Source: Clostridia bacterium (GTDB taxonomy: Bacteria > Bacillota > Clostridia > Oscillospirales > CAG-272). From it: 64,000 nucleotides of DNA. The notes below the pieces were generated by a model, which had not been told where the DNA came from, ran no database searches, and saw nothing but the letters and a program-made list of their open reading frames with translations. The first letter of the stretch is position 1; each line of letters begins with the position of its first letter. Location: positions 107,044-171,043 of the forward strand of contig JAFULR010000008.1 of the NCBI GenBank assembly GCA_017483195.1, given 5' to 3'. This document shows positions 54,623-63,513 of the stretch, piece by piece. Both the position numbers and the translations under genes were made by a program.

Positions 54623-55135
54623 TTATGTAATAGAATTTTTACTGAAATAATGATTTAGTATCGGCTTTTCAAGCCATCTTTTAAATCTGAAAAAGGGATT
54701 TTTTAAATCCTTGATCGGCGGAACGAGTATTGTCCTCATTCCACATCGCTTGCCCGCCCAGATATCCGTAAATATCTGATCCCCCATAAATGCACTCGTT
54801 TCAACGTCAGCCGAAAGCTCCGAAAGAGCGCGGAGAATGGTCTTGCTCGCAAATGGCTTGCAGCTATCCCCGTAAGCGGGTGCGCCGATATTTTGATTAA
54901 AGCGTTTCACACGCATGCCACTTGTGTTGTTTGAAATAAAGGCAAAGCCTATTCCGTTATCCTTAAGATCATTAAGCCAAGAAAGGATCTGCTCGTCCGG
55001 CTCAGCTTGCTGATAAGGCGCAAGAGTGTTGTCTATATCAAGCAAAAGAGTTTTTATTCCGTTTTTCTTCAAGAACTCAACAGAAATTTTATCAAATCTC
55101 TCAAAATAATAATCGGGAGAAAAATAATCAAGCAT
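54623..55135 (-). CDS. YqeG-type HAD phosphatase
   Basis: 170 residues from the ATG at 55135 (AAGGG upstream). HAD motif I LLLDIDNTLAPYQ, motif II FISNNTSG, then GDQIFTDIWAGKRCGMRTILVPP as motif IV. YqeG family IIIA phosphatases are widespread in Firmicutes; some act on phosphatidylglycerolphosphate, but this is not established here. First gene of yqeG - M24 peptidase - DUF1934. Confidence 0.9.
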   Translation of the reverse strand: MLDYFSPDYYFERFDKISVEFLKKNGIKTLLLDIDNTLAPYQQAEPDEQILSWLNDLKDNGIGFAFISNNTSGMRVKRFNQNIGAPAYGDSCKPFASKTILRALSELSADVETSAFMGDQIFTDIWAGKRCGMRTILVPPIKDLKNPFFRFKRWLEKPILNHYFSKNSIT

Positions 55136-55245
55136 TTTGTAATACCCTTTCAAAAACGTTAATAATATAATAACAAATTTATCTGCAACTTTCAATCCTT
55201 TTTCAAAAATTTCTCAAAAAAATCAGAAAAAAGTTTGAAAAACTC

Positions 55246-55274
55246 TTGACATCTTCCACATTTTGTGTTAATAT
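55246..55274 (+). promoter_or_regulatory. Promoter of the tRNA cluster
   Basis: TTGACA (55246-55251), 17 bases, TAATAT (55269-55274), with a fuller TATAAT three bases further on. About 30 bases before tRNA-Gly. Confidence 0.7.
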
Positions 55275-55302
55275 AATGGAGCGTTGTTTATGAGCGCAAT
55301 AT

Positions 55303-55376
<74 letters not shown>

Positions 55377-55381
55377 TTTTT

Positions 55382-55458
55382 GTGCCTTTAGCTCAGTCGG
55401 ATAGAGCAACTGCCTTCTAAGCAGTAGGTCGGGGGTTCGAATCCCTCAAGGCACGCCA
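55382..55458 (+). tRNA. tRNA-Arg (TCT)
   Basis: 77 bases with encoded CCA. Acceptor GTGCCTT / AAGGCAC, anticodon stem ACTGC / GCAGT around CTTCTAA (anticodon TCT at 55416-55418), T arm with GGTTCGAATCC. Confidence 0.97.
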
Positions 55459-55461
55459 TAT

Positions 55462-55539
55462 GGTGGGTGTAGCTAAGTTGGTTATAGCGCCAGGTTGTGG
55501 CCCTGGAGGCCGTGGGTTCGAATCCCATCACTCACCCCA
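55462..55539 (+). tRNA. tRNA-His (GTG)
   Basis: 78 bases including the extra 5' G(-1), which pairs with the C discriminator as expected for tRNA-His. Acceptor GTGGGTG / CACTCAC with one G-T pair, anticodon loop TTGTGGC (GTG at 55497-55499), T arm GGGTTCGAATCCC, encoded CCA. Confidence 0.97.
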
Positions 55540-55540
55540 T

Positions 55541-55572
55541 AAAAAAGCACTTGCTTCGGCAAGTGCTTTTTT
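55541..55572 (+). terminator. Rho-independent terminator of the tRNA operon
   Basis: A 14-bp stem (AAAAAAGCACTTGC / GCAAGTGCTTTTTT) with a TTCG tetraloop. Confidence 0.95.
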
Positions 55573-55614
55573 GTTAAATTCGCTTATATTTTTCAAATAA
55601 ACCTTGACAAAATA

Positions 55615-55643
55615 TTGACACTCTACAAAATATATGATAATAT
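55615..55643 (+). promoter_or_regulatory. Promoter of the enoate reductase/aconitase X operon
   Basis: TTGACA (55615-55620), 17 bases, TAATAT (55638-55643). A second TTGACA lies 11 bases upstream (55604-55609). Confidence 0.7.
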
Positions 55644-55679
55644 TATTATATAATCTTTTATGTGAAAGGAATCACTTCT

Positions 55680-57746
55680 ATGAAAAACCTCGATCCTAAA
55701 TACGAAGCGCTGTTTGAACCTTGGAAAATTGGTAACGTTGAGATCAAAAACCGTATAGTAATGTGCCCCATGGGCGGTACTTCCCTTTTCGGTTGGTTTG
55801 AGCTTGGCGGTTGCCATTTCGACAAGGAAGCAGCAAAGCTCTTCTTAGAGCGCGCCAACAATAACGTTGGTCTTATCATTCCCGGTATCGCTCCCCTTCG
55901 CGACACCTTCTGGGGCAAATGGCTCTGGCAGAATCCCAAAATGTTTGAAGAGCTTAAGGAATTTATGGACGAGATCCATAAAACAGGAGCTAAAGTCTTC
56001 ATCCAGCTTACCGCAGGTATGGGACGCTCCTGGGCTATCACCGAGCTCGTAGCACCCCTTCACAAAAATAAGCTCACAAGAGCACTTATCAAGCCCGTTA
56101 TTGACACAAATCACGAGCTTGCTTCTCCCTCTCCTCAGCCCTCACGTTGGGCACACGACATCATCTGCCCCGAAATGACCAAGGAGCAGATCCACGAGAT
56201 CATCGAGGCTTTCGCAAAGACCGCAAAGCTTTGCATGGATGCCGGTGTTGACGGTGTTGAGGTTCACGCAGTGCACGAGGGATATCTTCTTGACCAGTTT
56301 GCTATCGAATACTTCAATAAGCGTACCGACGAATACGGCGGAAGCTTTGAAAACCGCTACCGCTTTGCGGCAGAGGTAGTTGCGGCTATTAAGGACGAGT
56401 GCGGAACCGACTTCCCCGTTTCCCTCCGCTATTCAGTAGAATCCAAGATGAAGGACTTCTGCTACGGTGCAATGCCCGGCGAGGATTACGTTGAGATCGG
56501 ACGTAATATGGAAGAGAGCGAAAGAGCCGCAAAGTATCTTCAGGATTGCGGATACGATATGCTCAACGCCGATAACGGTACATACGACTCTTGGTATTGG
56601 GCACATCCCCCGATGTATATGCCCGAGAACTGCAACCTTGAGGACGTTGCTCATATAAAGGAATGTGTTTCCATCCCCGTAGTTTGCGCAGGTAGAATGG
56701 ATCCCGCAGTGGGCGCTCAGGCAGTTGCGGACGGCAGAATCGACGCTATCGGTGTTGCCCGTCAGTTCCTTGTTGACCCCGAATGGATTACAAAGCTTAT
56801 CGAGGATAGACTTGAGGAGATCAAGCCCTGTATCTGCTGCCATAGCGGATGCTTTAACTTCTCTTCCTCCAAGGGACACGCAAATACTCAGGACCTTACA
56901 GATACAATGGGGCTCGCGCGTTGCGCACTCAATCCCGAAACCATGCAGTCTAAGAAATATAATATCAAGCGCGCTAAAAAGCAGAAGAACGTTGCCGTTA
57001 TCGGCGGCGGTATCGGCGGCATGGAGGCAGCAATAGTTCTCGCTAAGCGCGGACATAAGGTAACTCTTTACGAAAAGACCGATAAGCTCGGCGGCGTATT
57101 TATCGCAGCAGCAGCTCCCTCCTTCAAGGAAAAGGACAGAGAGCTTATCGCTTGGTATAACAGAGAGATCAGAAGATATCCCTCAATCGAAATCAAGCTT
57201 AACACGGAGATTAAGAATATCGGCGATATCAAGGCTGACGAGATAATCGTTGCAACAGGCGCTAAGGCGCGCAGACTTAACGTAAACGGCGCTCATACGG
57301 CGATTGAAGCAGTTGACTACCTTCTTGGCAATAAAGAGGTAGGACAGACGGTAGCCGTTATCGGAGGCGGACTTACGGGCTGTGAGATCGCATACGACCT
57401 CTATCTTAAGGGTAAGAAGCCCATCATTATCGAGATGATGGATGACCTCATCGTAACAAAGGGTATCTGTCTTGCAAACACAAGCTACCTTCGTGACTTC
57501 TTCAAGACCTATAAGGTTCCCGTTCACCTTGAAACAGCAGTTTGCCAGATCAAACACGACGGTGTTATCGTTAAGCACAAGGACGGAAAGTACGAAACCG
57601 TTAAGTGCGATAGCGTAATTACATCCATAGGCTATAATCCCGCTCCTGTTGCCAATACGGGCGTGCACGTAATCGGCGATGCCGCAAGCGTTGGAAACCT
57701 CAGAACAGTAATCTGGGGCGCTTGGGACGTTGCTATGAAGATATGA
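55680..57746 (+). CDS. Old-Yellow-Enzyme-type NAD(P)H:enoate reductase (2-enoate reductase / BaiCD-like), FMN, FAD and Fe-S
   Basis: 688 residues from the ATG at 55680 (GAAAGGA upstream). Residues about 1-370 form the OYE FMN barrel ([77 protein letters not shown]). A Cys cluster (CICCHSGC ... C) for a 4Fe-4S centre follows, then FAD- and NAD-binding Rossmann motifs ([39 protein letters not shown]). This is the layout of 2,4-dienoyl-CoA reductase, FldZ-type enoate reductases and BaiCD/BaiH. It should reduce an activated C=C bond. The following two genes encode an aconitase X, a dehydratase that could supply the unsaturated substrate. Confidence 0.9.
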   Translation: MKNLDPKYEALFEPWKIGNVEIKNRIVMCPMGGTSLFGWFELGGCHFDKEAAKLFLERANNNVGLIIPGIAPLRDTFWGKWLWQNPKMFEELKEFMDEIHKTGAKVFIQLTAGMGRSWAITELVAPLHKNKLTRALIKPVIDTNHELASPSPQPSRWAHDIICPEMTKEQIHEIIEAFAKTAKLCMDAGVDGVEVHAVHEGYLLDQFAIEYFNKRTDEYGGSFENRYRFAAEVVAAIKDECGTDFPVSLRYSVESKMKDFCYGAMPGEDYVEIGRNMEESERAAKYLQDCGYDMLNADNGTYDSWYWAHPPMYMPENCNLEDVAHIKECVSIPVVCAGRMDPAVGAQAVADGRIDAIGVARQFLVDPEWITKLIEDRLEEIKPCICCHSGCFNFSSSKGHANTQDLTDTMGLARCALNPETMQSKKYNIKRAKKQKNVAVIGGGIGGMEAAIVLAKRGHKVTLYEKTDKLGGVFIAAAAPSFKEKDRELIAWYNREIRRYPSIEIKLNTEIKNIGDIKADEIIVATGAKARRLNVNGAHTAIEAVDYLLGNKEVGQTVAVIGGGLTGCEIAYDLYLKGKKPIIIEMMDDLIVTKGICLANTSYLRDFFKTYKVPVHLETAVCQIKHDGVIVKHKDGKYETVKCDSVITSIGYNPAPVANTGVHVIGDAASVGNLRTVIWGAWDVAMKI

Positions 57747-57774
57747 TAATTTTCTTAACAAAGGAGATATACAT

Positions 57775-59049
57775 ATGATTTTGACAAAAGAACAGCAAGC
57801 CATACTTAACGGCGAAAAGGGTGAAACTCTCGCCAAGGTTATGGAAACAGTAGTTAGATACGGTGAGCTTTTCGGCGCAGAAAAGCTTGTTCCCGTAACA
57901 AGCAAATATAACCACCTTGTAACAAGCTTCGGTCTTAAGATGATGACACCCGTTTTCGATCTTATGCAGCAGCTCATAGACGCGGGGGTAATGTCAGAGC
58001 AGAAATTCTCCGTTGACCCCCGCCCTGTAGATAAGAACGTACCCACAAATCTTCTTCAGAAGATTGTTTTCGACGTGGCGATGTACTCAAAGCAGGACTT
58101 CTACGACGGTCAGCTCAAGGCTCTCGGTCTTATGGACGAAAAAGCTTATACCTGCGCGTGCTATCTCGATCAGGTAGGCAATAAGCCCCAAAAGGGCGAG
58201 GTGCTCTCTTGGGCAGAGTCCAGCGCGGTTGTTTACGCTAACTCCGTTCTCGGCGCAAGATGTAACAGAAACTCCGGTATTATCGATATTATGGGCTCAA
58301 TAGTTGGCTACGTTCCTTATTTCGGACTTCTCACCGACGAGGGCAGAAAGGCTACTTGGATAATCGAGGTCAAAACCTCCAAAAAGCCCGAGGCTCAGCT
58401 TCTCGGCTCCGCCATCGGTATGAAGGTTATGGAGGACGTTCCCTATATCAAGGGTCTTGATAAGTGGCTCGGCAACGAGCTTAACGATGCGGCTTGCTCC
58501 TTCCTTAAGGACTTCGGCGCGGCAACTGCTTCCAACGGCGCGGTAGGACTTTACCACGTTGACGGACTCACTCCCGAGGCAGTGGAGCTTGGCGAGAGCC
58601 TTATCGCAGAGGGCGCAAAGACCTACGTTATTGACGACGCAGAGCTTCAGAGAGTATATAACTCCTACCCCGTGATCTGGAAGAATAAGGACGCCTCCCC
58701 CAAGCTTTGCTTTATGGGCTGTCCCCATATGAGCCTTGAACAGCTTAAGAGCTGGACCGTTCGCGTTGAGGATGCTCTTCGCGAGGCAGGAAATAAAAAG
58801 ATCATCGTTCCCACGGTGTTCACATCCGCTCCCGCAGTAATTGAGGAATTCAATAAGACCGAATACGCGGCAAGACTTAAGACAACGGGCGTTATCGTTT
58901 CTTACATCTGTCCCCTTATGTATATGAATAACCCTCTTTGCAAATCAATGCCCGTAATCACCTCGTCCAATAAGCTCCGCACATATACGACGGCTCGCTA
59001 CTATACGGACGAAGAAATACTCAAAAAAATCACAAAGGGGGATAAATAA
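57775..59049 (+). CDS. Aconitase X, catalytic (large) subunit
   Basis: 424 residues. The features of the aconitase X catalytic domain (former DUF521) are clear: LTKEQQAILNGEKGETLAKVMETVVRYGELFGAEKLVPV, SWAESSAVVYANSVLGARCNRNSGI, FMGCPHMSLEQL and the C-terminal TARYY block. Characterised members are cis-3-hydroxy-L-proline dehydratase and archaeal phosphomevalonate dehydratase; other functions are open. The gene stops directly before the small-subunit gene (TAAATG), so both subunits are made together. Substrate unknown; the enoate reductase upstream suggests an alpha,beta-unsaturated product. Confidence 0.9.
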   Translation: MILTKEQQAILNGEKGETLAKVMETVVRYGELFGAEKLVPVTSKYNHLVTSFGLKMMTPVFDLMQQLIDAGVMSEQKFSVDPRPVDKNVPTNLLQKIVFDVAMYSKQDFYDGQLKALGLMDEKAYTCACYLDQVGNKPQKGEVLSWAESSAVVYANSVLGARCNRNSGIIDIMGSIVGYVPYFGLLTDEGRKATWIIEVKTSKKPEAQLLGSAIGMKVMEDVPYIKGLDKWLGNELNDAACSFLKDFGAATASNGAVGLYHVDGLTPEAVELGESLIAEGAKTYVIDDAELQRVYNSYPVIWKNKDASPKLCFMGCPHMSLEQLKSWTVRVEDALREAGNKKIIVPTVFTSAPAVIEEFNKTEYAARLKTTGVIVSYICPLMYMNNPLCKSMPVITSSNKLRTYTTARYYTDEEILKKITKGDK

Positions 59050-59499
59050 ATGAAGACTTTTAAAGGCAGAATAGTTGCCCCCGGCAACGTAACCGCTGAG
59101 GCAGTAGTATCTCATGCAGGTCTTAACACACTCGCATCCTTCCAGGGCGCGCTTCAGTTCGGCGATAAAAAGGCTACCTGCGGCGACCAGAATAACCCCG
59201 ACCTCTATAATAAGCAGATGGCTGGCAAGGCTCTTTGCCTTCCTCAGACAATAGGCTCAACAACGGGCGGACTCGTTCTCTACTGCGCGTGCGCAATGGG
59301 ACGTCAGCCCGCGGCAATGCTCTTCTCAATGCCCATCGATTCCCTTGCGGGCGCGGGCGTAGTAATTGCAGACGTTTGGCTTAAGGATGATAAGGCAAAA
59401 ATGGTAGTCGTTGACTCCCTCGGCGACGAATTTCTCAACTACGTAAAGGACGGAATGTCCATCACCGTCAAGGAAGACGGCACAGTTGAGGTTAAATAA
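59050..59499 (+). CDS. Aconitase X, swivelling (small) subunit
   Basis: 149 residues, the former DUF126 domain: FKGRIVAPGNVTAEAVVSHAGLN at the start, KALCLPQTIGSTTGGLVLYCACAMGRQPAAMLFS and DSLAGAGVVIADVW. The Ser of GSTTGG lies in the active-site loop shared with the aconitase swivelling domain. It completes the enzyme with the large subunit encoded just before. Separate subunits, rather than a fused chain, place it with the two-subunit type. Confidence 0.9.
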   Translation: MKTFKGRIVAPGNVTAEAVVSHAGLNTLASFQGALQFGDKKATCGDQNNPDLYNKQMAGKALCLPQTIGSTTGGLVLYCACAMGRQPAAMLFSMPIDSLAGAGVVIADVWLKDDKAKMVVVDSLGDEFLNYVKDGMSITVKEDGTVEVK

Positions 59500-59519
59500 A
59501 AAATCAATCCAATATATAA

Positions 59520-59545
59520 TCCCCCAACGGCTCACCGTTGGGGGA
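59520..59545. terminator. Hairpin between the aconitase X operon and the convergent surface-protein operon
   Basis: An 11-bp stem (TCCCCCAACGG / CCGTTGGGGGA) with a CTCA loop. Neither side has a strong T run, so it may act weakly in both directions. Confidence 0.7.
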
Positions 59546-59554
59546 TATCTTTAT

Positions 59555-62023
59555 CTATTCCGTATATTCTTCCTCTTCAATCTTGTTTTTGATTGTCGGG
59601 AACATATTGATTCCGGTATCTACGAGAGCGCCGCAGGCGGTGCAATTCTGGTATCTGTTCGTCGAGCCGTTGCTCTTCAGAACGTGCAAGGAGTTACCCT
59701 CACTGTGGCTGCAATAGCTGCAGTGATGCTCGTGATATCTTCCGTCCACCTGCTCATATACCATATTGTGAGACATGAACTGGAAATATCCGCAATCAGC
59801 ACATCTTGCGGAATGCATAGCATCGTTAAACTTGGCATATACGAATCTGTGCGGCTGTACCGTAGTCGTTCCGCATCCCGAGCAATATCTGTTGTGCGTT
59901 GCCGCGTTTACCGAGCTGTATGTGTGCTCGTGGGTGATAGGTAGTTCTTCGTATTCGGAGTAGTATGGTCCGGTTTTTCTAAACTGACTTTCTATTGCCG
60001 TACCGTCTGGATCCGTTGTGTCCTCTCTGTATCCCACAACGGATATTTTTAAATTCGTCGTTTGCCCGTCCGTGCAAGAGCATTTGCTCAGAACTTCGCT
60101 CCACAGATCGTCTAATTCAAGAATATCGTACGAAGCGTGCCTTCCAACATTGGGATACTTTTCATTTGATGTAGCAAGGAGATTATTGTTTTCATCGAAC
60201 ACCTTGACTACCAAGCAGTTATTTGGATACGTTGTGCTACCGTTGACCCTCACACTTATGTTCAAAGTGCCCGAGGTATATGTAATGTTTTTAATTTCCG
60301 GAGCAATATCGTATTTTGTAAGATAATATGCAATATCCTCTCTGAGCGCCTTATAGTCGATATCCATACTCTCATCGTAGCCCTCTTCTTCGATCAATCG
60401 CATAAAATCGGGGAATCTGCACGTGCCGGGTACCGTCGTCATATTCCACCATTCCTGCGGTGTCCAAGGTAGCTGATAATCAAGCTCTTCCACGGGAGCG
60501 TCACGATTATAAACTATTTTGCTTTGATCCAAGAGCTCCCACAAAAAGGCTTTCACAGTCTTCTCTTGAAACTCACCGTAAAAATCATCGTGATTGTATG
60601 TATTAATTAATGTTTGCGTAGTATCATAGTTTTTCATTCCACTATATTCATTCCGGTAATACTTCTGCGCCATTACTGAAAAAGCATATCCCCAACCTTC
60701 TGCCCAAGCAAGGTGCATGGCAAAACTTTTGTCTTTCTTTATAGTAAGATAATCACTATCCCCATCATGATTGGACATAAATATAACTTCTGGTAAACCT
60801 TCTCCAAAGTTTCCTAAAGCACATTGGATATAGAGAGAATACTCATGAACTATCATTTGAGTGTTATTGTATGAGTTCACTCCAATAGCTGCAATACAAT
60901 TTCCCCAGAAATCTCCGTAGCAAAAAGCCATATCCGAAAGCGAATAAGGGATTCCATTAATCTCTATAGTTATGCTTTCAGCAGGATATGCAACTCTGAT
61001 CATATTTTCACTTTTAAAGCCCATTGACTCGGCGAAACGCTCTGCAATAACCATAGCTTGATGCACATATGTAGCTTTATAAATATCCTCATTATTATCA
61101 CATTTGATACGAGGATTAAAAGTAACTATGTCACCATTTGATATCTTTCCAAGATTAGATTCGTAGTAATAATGTGGAAAAAACCAAAAAACCTTCACTT
61201 CAAAAGTCTTACCCTCAAGAGATATTCGGAAATACAGATCTTTATCTTCCGGTATTTTGTCATTGCTTAATGATATGCTGTATTCTCCGGATGTACCCGT
61301 ATGACCGGAAGTTATTGCAGTAAATATACCTAATGTTTTAGTCCCAATCTCTATAAGAGCATTTCTCATGGGCAATACCGGTCTGTTACTATCGGGTGTA
61401 TCATTTGTCTCCCATACGACATTTCCGGTAAATAGAACATTACTGTTATTTGAACTTTCTATCATAGGTGTGCCTTCAAACAACGGCGATGTAAAAGCAC
61501 TATATCTGTTATTCAATTCACCCTCAGATATTATAATATTATCATCCGTATTTTGGTTATACACATACAACATCGCATTGTACCAAGCTTGATACTTTGA
61601 TATTTTATCAAAATATATATTGTATCCATTGTTATATGTGTGAACAGTATCTTTAATAATGTCATCCCCGGAAACTATTTCGATATCCAATTTACCAAAC
61701 CCTTCCGTGTTTGTTGCTGACACTTCAAATTCCAAAGCATCTTCGACAACGTATGCAGAAATAATATTTAGATTTTCCGATTGATATGTACAATCTTCAA
61801 GATTGACGTCAAAGCCCAAATTATTATATGTAATTGTTGCAGTTTGAGTAAAATCTATATATGGAGCGGAAATTTCCGGTTTCGATGGCACACTTTCAAA
61901 AATTTCACCTGTGGCAAGAGCGTCAACAGTCAAAATTTCTACAATGTTTGAGTAGATTGCAGTTAATAAAACCAATATACTAACCGTAAGTGACAAAAAG
62001 TTAATTATTCTTCTACTAATCAT
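59555..62023 (-). CDS. Large secreted protein with degenerate metallopeptidase-like centre and four C-terminal CxxC modules
   Basis: 822 residues. An N-terminal membrane segment or signal (about residues 5-30) is followed by a beta-rich region (about 60-330). Residues near 390-480 hold MIVHEYSLYIQ, then AMHLAWAEGWGYAFSVMAQKYY: the layout HEYxHY ... EGW of some secreted clostridial zinc peptidases, but the second zinc His is replaced by Leu. The C-terminal 130 residues carry four Cys pairs (CSGC, CADC, CSYC, CTAC), each with nearby His, as in the PL9 lyase tail. Likely surface-exposed and perhaps catalytically dead; role unknown. Last gene of the operon with the lipoproteins. Confidence 0.75.
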   Translation of the reverse strand: MISRRIINFLSLTVSILVLLTAIYSNIVEILTVDALATGEIFESVPSKPEISAPYIDFTQTATITYNNLGFDVNLEDCTYQSENLNIISAYVVEDALEFEVSATNTEGFGKLDIEIVSGDDIIKDTVHTYNNGYNIYFDKISKYQAWYNAMLYVYNQNTDDNIIISEGELNNRYSAFTSPLFEGTPMIESSNNSNVLFTGNVVWETNDTPDSNRPVLPMRNALIEIGTKTLGIFTAITSGHTGTSGEYSISLSNDKIPEDKDLYFRISLEGKTFEVKVFWFFPHYYYESNLGKISNGDIVTFNPRIKCDNNEDIYKATYVHQAMVIAERFAESMGFKSENMIRVAYPAESITIEINGIPYSLSDMAFCYGDFWGNCIAAIGVNSYNNTQMIVHEYSLYIQCALGNFGEGLPEVIFMSNHDGDSDYLTIKKDKSFAMHLAWAEGWGYAFSVMAQKYYRNEYSGMKNYDTTQTLINTYNHDDFYGEFQEKTVKAFLWELLDQSKIVYNRDAPVEELDYQLPWTPQEWWNMTTVPGTCRFPDFMRLIEEEGYDESMDIDYKALREDIAYYLTKYDIAPEIKNITYTSGTLNISVRVNGSTTYPNNCLVVKVFDENNNLLATSNEKYPNVGRHASYDILELDDLWSEVLSKCSCTDGQTTNLKISVVGYREDTTDPDGTAIESQFRKTGPYYSEYEELPITHEHTYSSVNAATHNRYCSGCGTTTVQPHRFVYAKFNDAMHSARCADCGYFQFMSHNMVYEQVDGRYHEHHCSYCSHSEGNSLHVLKSNGSTNRYQNCTACGALVDTGINMFPTIKNKIEEEEYTE

Positions 62024-62073
62024 TTTTACTTCCTTTCATAAATATTCAGATTTTAAGAGGAAACTATTATTAC

Positions 62074-62721
62074 TCAAGGTATCTTCCAACCCTTCCATTC
62101 ATCAAACTCGATCTCGATAGTGTTCTGATCTGTTTTCTTGTATTCAAACTCAATATATTCCGACAAATTATTATAGTATAATTGTTCTTCTTCGTCAAAA
62201 TAAAACATAATCAGTTCAATATAAAAATATCCTTTTTCTTCTTTCACATACTTTTCAGGAATAGTAATGGTTTTTGTATAATTAAACTCATCTCCTGTTC
62301 CATAACCGATAAAAAAATTCGGGCATACTGCCAAATATTTATCCGTCATCGCCTCTTCCGGAAGAATAGTATCTATTACATAGTATTCTTTCACAAGGGA
62401 CAGATCCTTTGTTTCTAATACTTCACCACGTTCCTCATATGAATACAAATATACGCCGTATGCATATTCACCATTGTTCTCAACAGTATATCCGTTAGAA
62501 GAAAGTAAATGAGTCGCATAAGATAAATCAAAGCTAACATCATCCATTTGAAAAGTATTAGTATTAGATGTAGCTATTATATCGATTTTATCTGCAACCC
62601 CGAATTCACGATATCGTTGCGTAAGTATATATTTGCAAGTTGGAGCGGGAACGCACCCCGAAAGGGTGAGGGCGGTGAAAAGCATTATGAGCGCGAGTAA
62701 TAAGCTTGTTAGTTTTTTCAT
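62074..62721 (-). CDS. Paralogous lipoprotein of unknown function (copy 3)
   Basis: 215 residues. Signal peptide MKKLTSLLLALIMLFTALTLSGC with a clear lipobox, so membrane-anchored outside. The mature part has a beta-sandwich look (IIATSNTNTFQMDDVSFDLSYATH, ITIPEKYVKEEKGYFYIELIMF, NTIEIEFDEWKGW) and aligns by eye with the two upstream proteins. The first 75 bases are almost identical to those of the next gene, while the mature parts differ widely. Second-last gene of the surface operon. Confidence 0.8.
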   Translation of the reverse strand: MKKLTSLLLALIMLFTALTLSGCVPAPTCKYILTQRYREFGVADKIDIIATSNTNTFQMDDVSFDLSYATHLLSSNGYTVENNGEYAYGVYLYSYEERGEVLETKDLSLVKEYYVIDTILPEEAMTDKYLAVCPNFFIGYGTGDEFNYTKTITIPEKYVKEEKGYFYIELIMFYFDEEEQLYYNNLSEYIEFEYKKTDQNTIEIEFDEWKGWKIP

Positions 62722-62727
62722 AACCCA
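62653..62727 (-). repeat. Near-identical 75-base signal-peptide repeat, copy A
   Basis: The start region of copy 3 (codons 1-23 and a few bases before) matches copy B at 63411-63485 with only two or three differences, far more than the rest of the genes. Confidence 0.8.
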
Positions 62728-62738
62728 TTATCCTCCTA

Positions 62739-63479
62739 TTATAATTCATTATTCCAAAAATGCATTTTATTAAAACGAATTTCTATAGTATTTTCATCAA
62801 TTTTATAATAATCAAATTTGATTGTTAATGTAGTATAGGGAACGTAACTTTGTGACTCAATACCATTTAGATACTGAAAACAGCTAAACTCTATCATAAA
62901 ACTACCTTCGGTTTGCTCTACATATTCCCTTGGGATAGTTATTTCTTCAACATGTTGATATACACTACCGTTACTAATAAAGAAAGGTGTAATAAGCAGG
63001 CTGTATTCCTTCGAGAATGCTTCTTCTTCATTTATACCCTTAACAACAGTAATTCCTTCGGTTTTGGAAAATTCCTCAGGAGTGTTAAAATACAATTTAT
63101 TTCTAAATTGCTCTTGATTTGCCGGAAGACCATCTTTACCATCATGAATATATATTGCAAAATACACATGATCACAACTTATACCCCTATAATACATACT
63201 TTTAGGATCATCAACCTGTGACTGATGGGTGGAATAGCCAATGTTAAATGTCACGTTGTCTTTGTTAAAGGTAGTTGTGTCCGATGTGGCTATAAAATTA
63301 AGATATGAATAGTTAGCGTGATGCCATCTTATTTGACCGCCAAGTGCATACTCATAATCCATATCACTTAATTTATATTGGTATCCCGGTTCATAAGCCG
63401 GCCACGTTCCACACCCCGAAAGGGTGAGGGCGGTGAAAAGCATTATGAGCGCGAGTAATAAGCTTGTCAGTTTTTTCAT
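62739..63479 (-). CDS. Paralogous lipoprotein of unknown function (copy 2)
   Basis: 246 residues from the ATG at 63479 (AAAGGAGG upstream); an in-frame start at 63506 is rejected. The same signal peptide MKKLTSLLLALIMLFTALTLSGC as copy 3. Mature part with FIATSDTTTFNKDNVTFNIGYSTHQ, EITIPREYVEQTEGSFMIEFSCF and ENTIEIRFNKMHFW, the same order of blocks as its neighbours. Seventeen bases separate it from copy 3. Confidence 0.8.
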   Translation of the reverse strand: MKKLTSLLLALIMLFTALTLSGCGTWPAYEPGYQYKLSDMDYEYALGGQIRWHHANYSYLNFIATSDTTTFNKDNVTFNIGYSTHQSQVDDPKSMYYRGISCDHVYFAIYIHDGKDGLPANQEQFRNKLYFNTPEEFSKTEGITVVKGINEEEAFSKEYSLLITPFFISNGSVYQHVEEITIPREYVEQTEGSFMIEFSCFQYLNGIESQSYVPYTTLTIKFDYYKIDENTIEIRFNKMHFWNNEL

Positions 63480-63485
63480 AAGCCA
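63411..63485 (-). repeat. Near-identical 75-base signal-peptide repeat, copy B
   Basis: Counterpart of the repeat at 62653-62727, covering the same signal-peptide codons of copy 2. Confidence 0.8.
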
Positions 63486-63513
63486 TTTTCCTCCTTTTAG
63501 TGCCATAATTCCA

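Noticed and set aside
56433..58046. Two long minus-strand frames (56433-57056 and 57183-58046)
   Set aside because: Antisense to the enoate reductase and aconitase X genes, with Cys/Val/Leu-rich nonsense composition and no motifs.
59486..59944. Plus-strand frame of 152 codons after the aconitase X small subunit
   Set aside because: It starts inside the previous gene and reads antisense through the Cys-rich end of the 822-residue protein; composition shows no protein family.
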